Assembly (NCBI GenBank): GCA_007117945.1
Contig: SKTN01000059.1
Coordinates: forward strand, 1-6,141
Origin: Nitriliruptoraceae bacterium
GTDB lineage: Bacteria; Actinomycetota; Nitriliruptoria; Nitriliruptorales; Nitriliruptoraceae
Length of the DNA: 6,141 bases
Reading direction: 5' to 3'
Shown one piece after another: positions 5,801 to 6,141 of this stretch. Numbering within the stretch: position 1 is the stretch's first letter; every line of letters begins with the position of its first letter. A model generated the notes under the pieces. That model worked only from the letters and a program-made list of their open reading frames with translations, did not search any database and had not been told where the DNA came from. The position numbers and the translations under genes were made by a program.

Positions 5801-6141
5801 TCAGGCCTTGGTGGCGGCGAGGCGGGCGTACCACTCCTCGGCCGACTCGATCAGCTCGTCGTTGCTGGCACCGGCGGGCACCATCGGGAACACCATCTCG
5901 TCGGGGTGCACCCGGCACTCGATCAGCACGGGCTGGTCGGTGATGGCGTGGGCCTTGTCGAGAATGGTGTGGAGGTCCTCGATGCGCTCCACCCGGAAGC
6001 CGGGGATACCGTAGGCGTCAGCGAGCTTCATCAGGTCGGGGAGGTCCTGGGGCAGGGCCACCTGGGAGAGCCGGTCCTCGTAGAACAGCGACTGCCACTG
6101 GCGCACCATGCCGAGGTAGCCGTTGTTGATCACCACGAACA
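5801..6141 (-). CDS. ilvB: Acetolactate synthase large (catalytic) subunit, C-terminal part
   Basis: Only the last 112 residues are present; the start lies beyond the right edge. The piece begins inside the thiamine diphosphate domain, at the end of the TPP/Mg-binding motif (FVVINNGYLGMVRQWQ). It continues with the family C-terminus: FYEDRLSQVALP, DLPDLMKLADAYGIPGFRV and PVLIECRVHPDEMVFPMVPAGAS. The Trp in MVRQW is the position equivalent to the plant herbicide-contact Trp in MVMQW. The enzyme condenses pyruvate with pyruvate or 2-oxobutyrate, the first committed step of branched-chain amino acid synthesis. The stop codon lies 11 bases before the ilvN start. Other TPP enzymes share the domain, but the GMVRQWQ segment and the adjacent ilvN make the identity secure. 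Confidence 0.96.
   Translation of the reverse strand, partial: FVVINNGYLGMVRQWQSLFYEDRLSQVALPQDLPDLMKLADAYGIPGFRVERIEDLHTILDKAHAITDQPVLIECRVHPDEMVFPMVPAGASNDELIESAEEWYARLAATKA

Overview
The window is very GC-rich, densely coded chromosomal DNA. GTG starts, 1- and 4-base gene overlaps and long spurious antisense frames all suggest a high-GC actinobacterium (Actinomycetota). Nothing in the window fixes the genus. All the genes look like metabolic or housekeeping genes. There are no mobile elements, no CRISPR repeats, no tRNA or rRNA, and no stretch over 100 bases without a gene.

Layout: (1) Minus strand, 1 to 1774: a HoxE-like [2Fe-2S] subunit followed by a HoxF/NuoF-like flavoprotein that runs off the left edge. 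The two share one base (TGATG). Together they form the NAD(P)H-oxidising or NAD(P)+-reducing diaphorase head of a soluble complex, most likely a bidirectional NiFe hydrogenase or an NAD-dependent formate dehydrogenase. The partner subunits lie outside the window. (2) Minus strand, 1871 to 4529: a three-gene unit of NYN/PIN-like nuclease-fold protein, arginine deiminase (arcA) and a lone ABC ATPase. Each junction is a 4-base GTGA overlap. A 96-base gap with a GC-rich hairpin separates this unit from hoxE. (3) Plus strand, 4601 to 5239: a class I SAM-dependent O-methyltransferase, divergent from the NYN gene across a 71-base intergenic region. (4) Minus strand, 5262 to 6141: ilvN, preceded by the 3' end of ilvB (acetolactate synthase), convergent with the methyltransferase across 22 bases.

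How they work together: HoxE and HoxF form one electron-transfer module. IlvB and IlvN form acetolactate synthase, the first shared enzyme of valine, leucine and isoleucine synthesis. The NYN, arcA and ABC genes are almost certainly co-translated, but no pathway I know links them. That cluster is the least explained part of the window. I see no clearly new defence or mobile system here.
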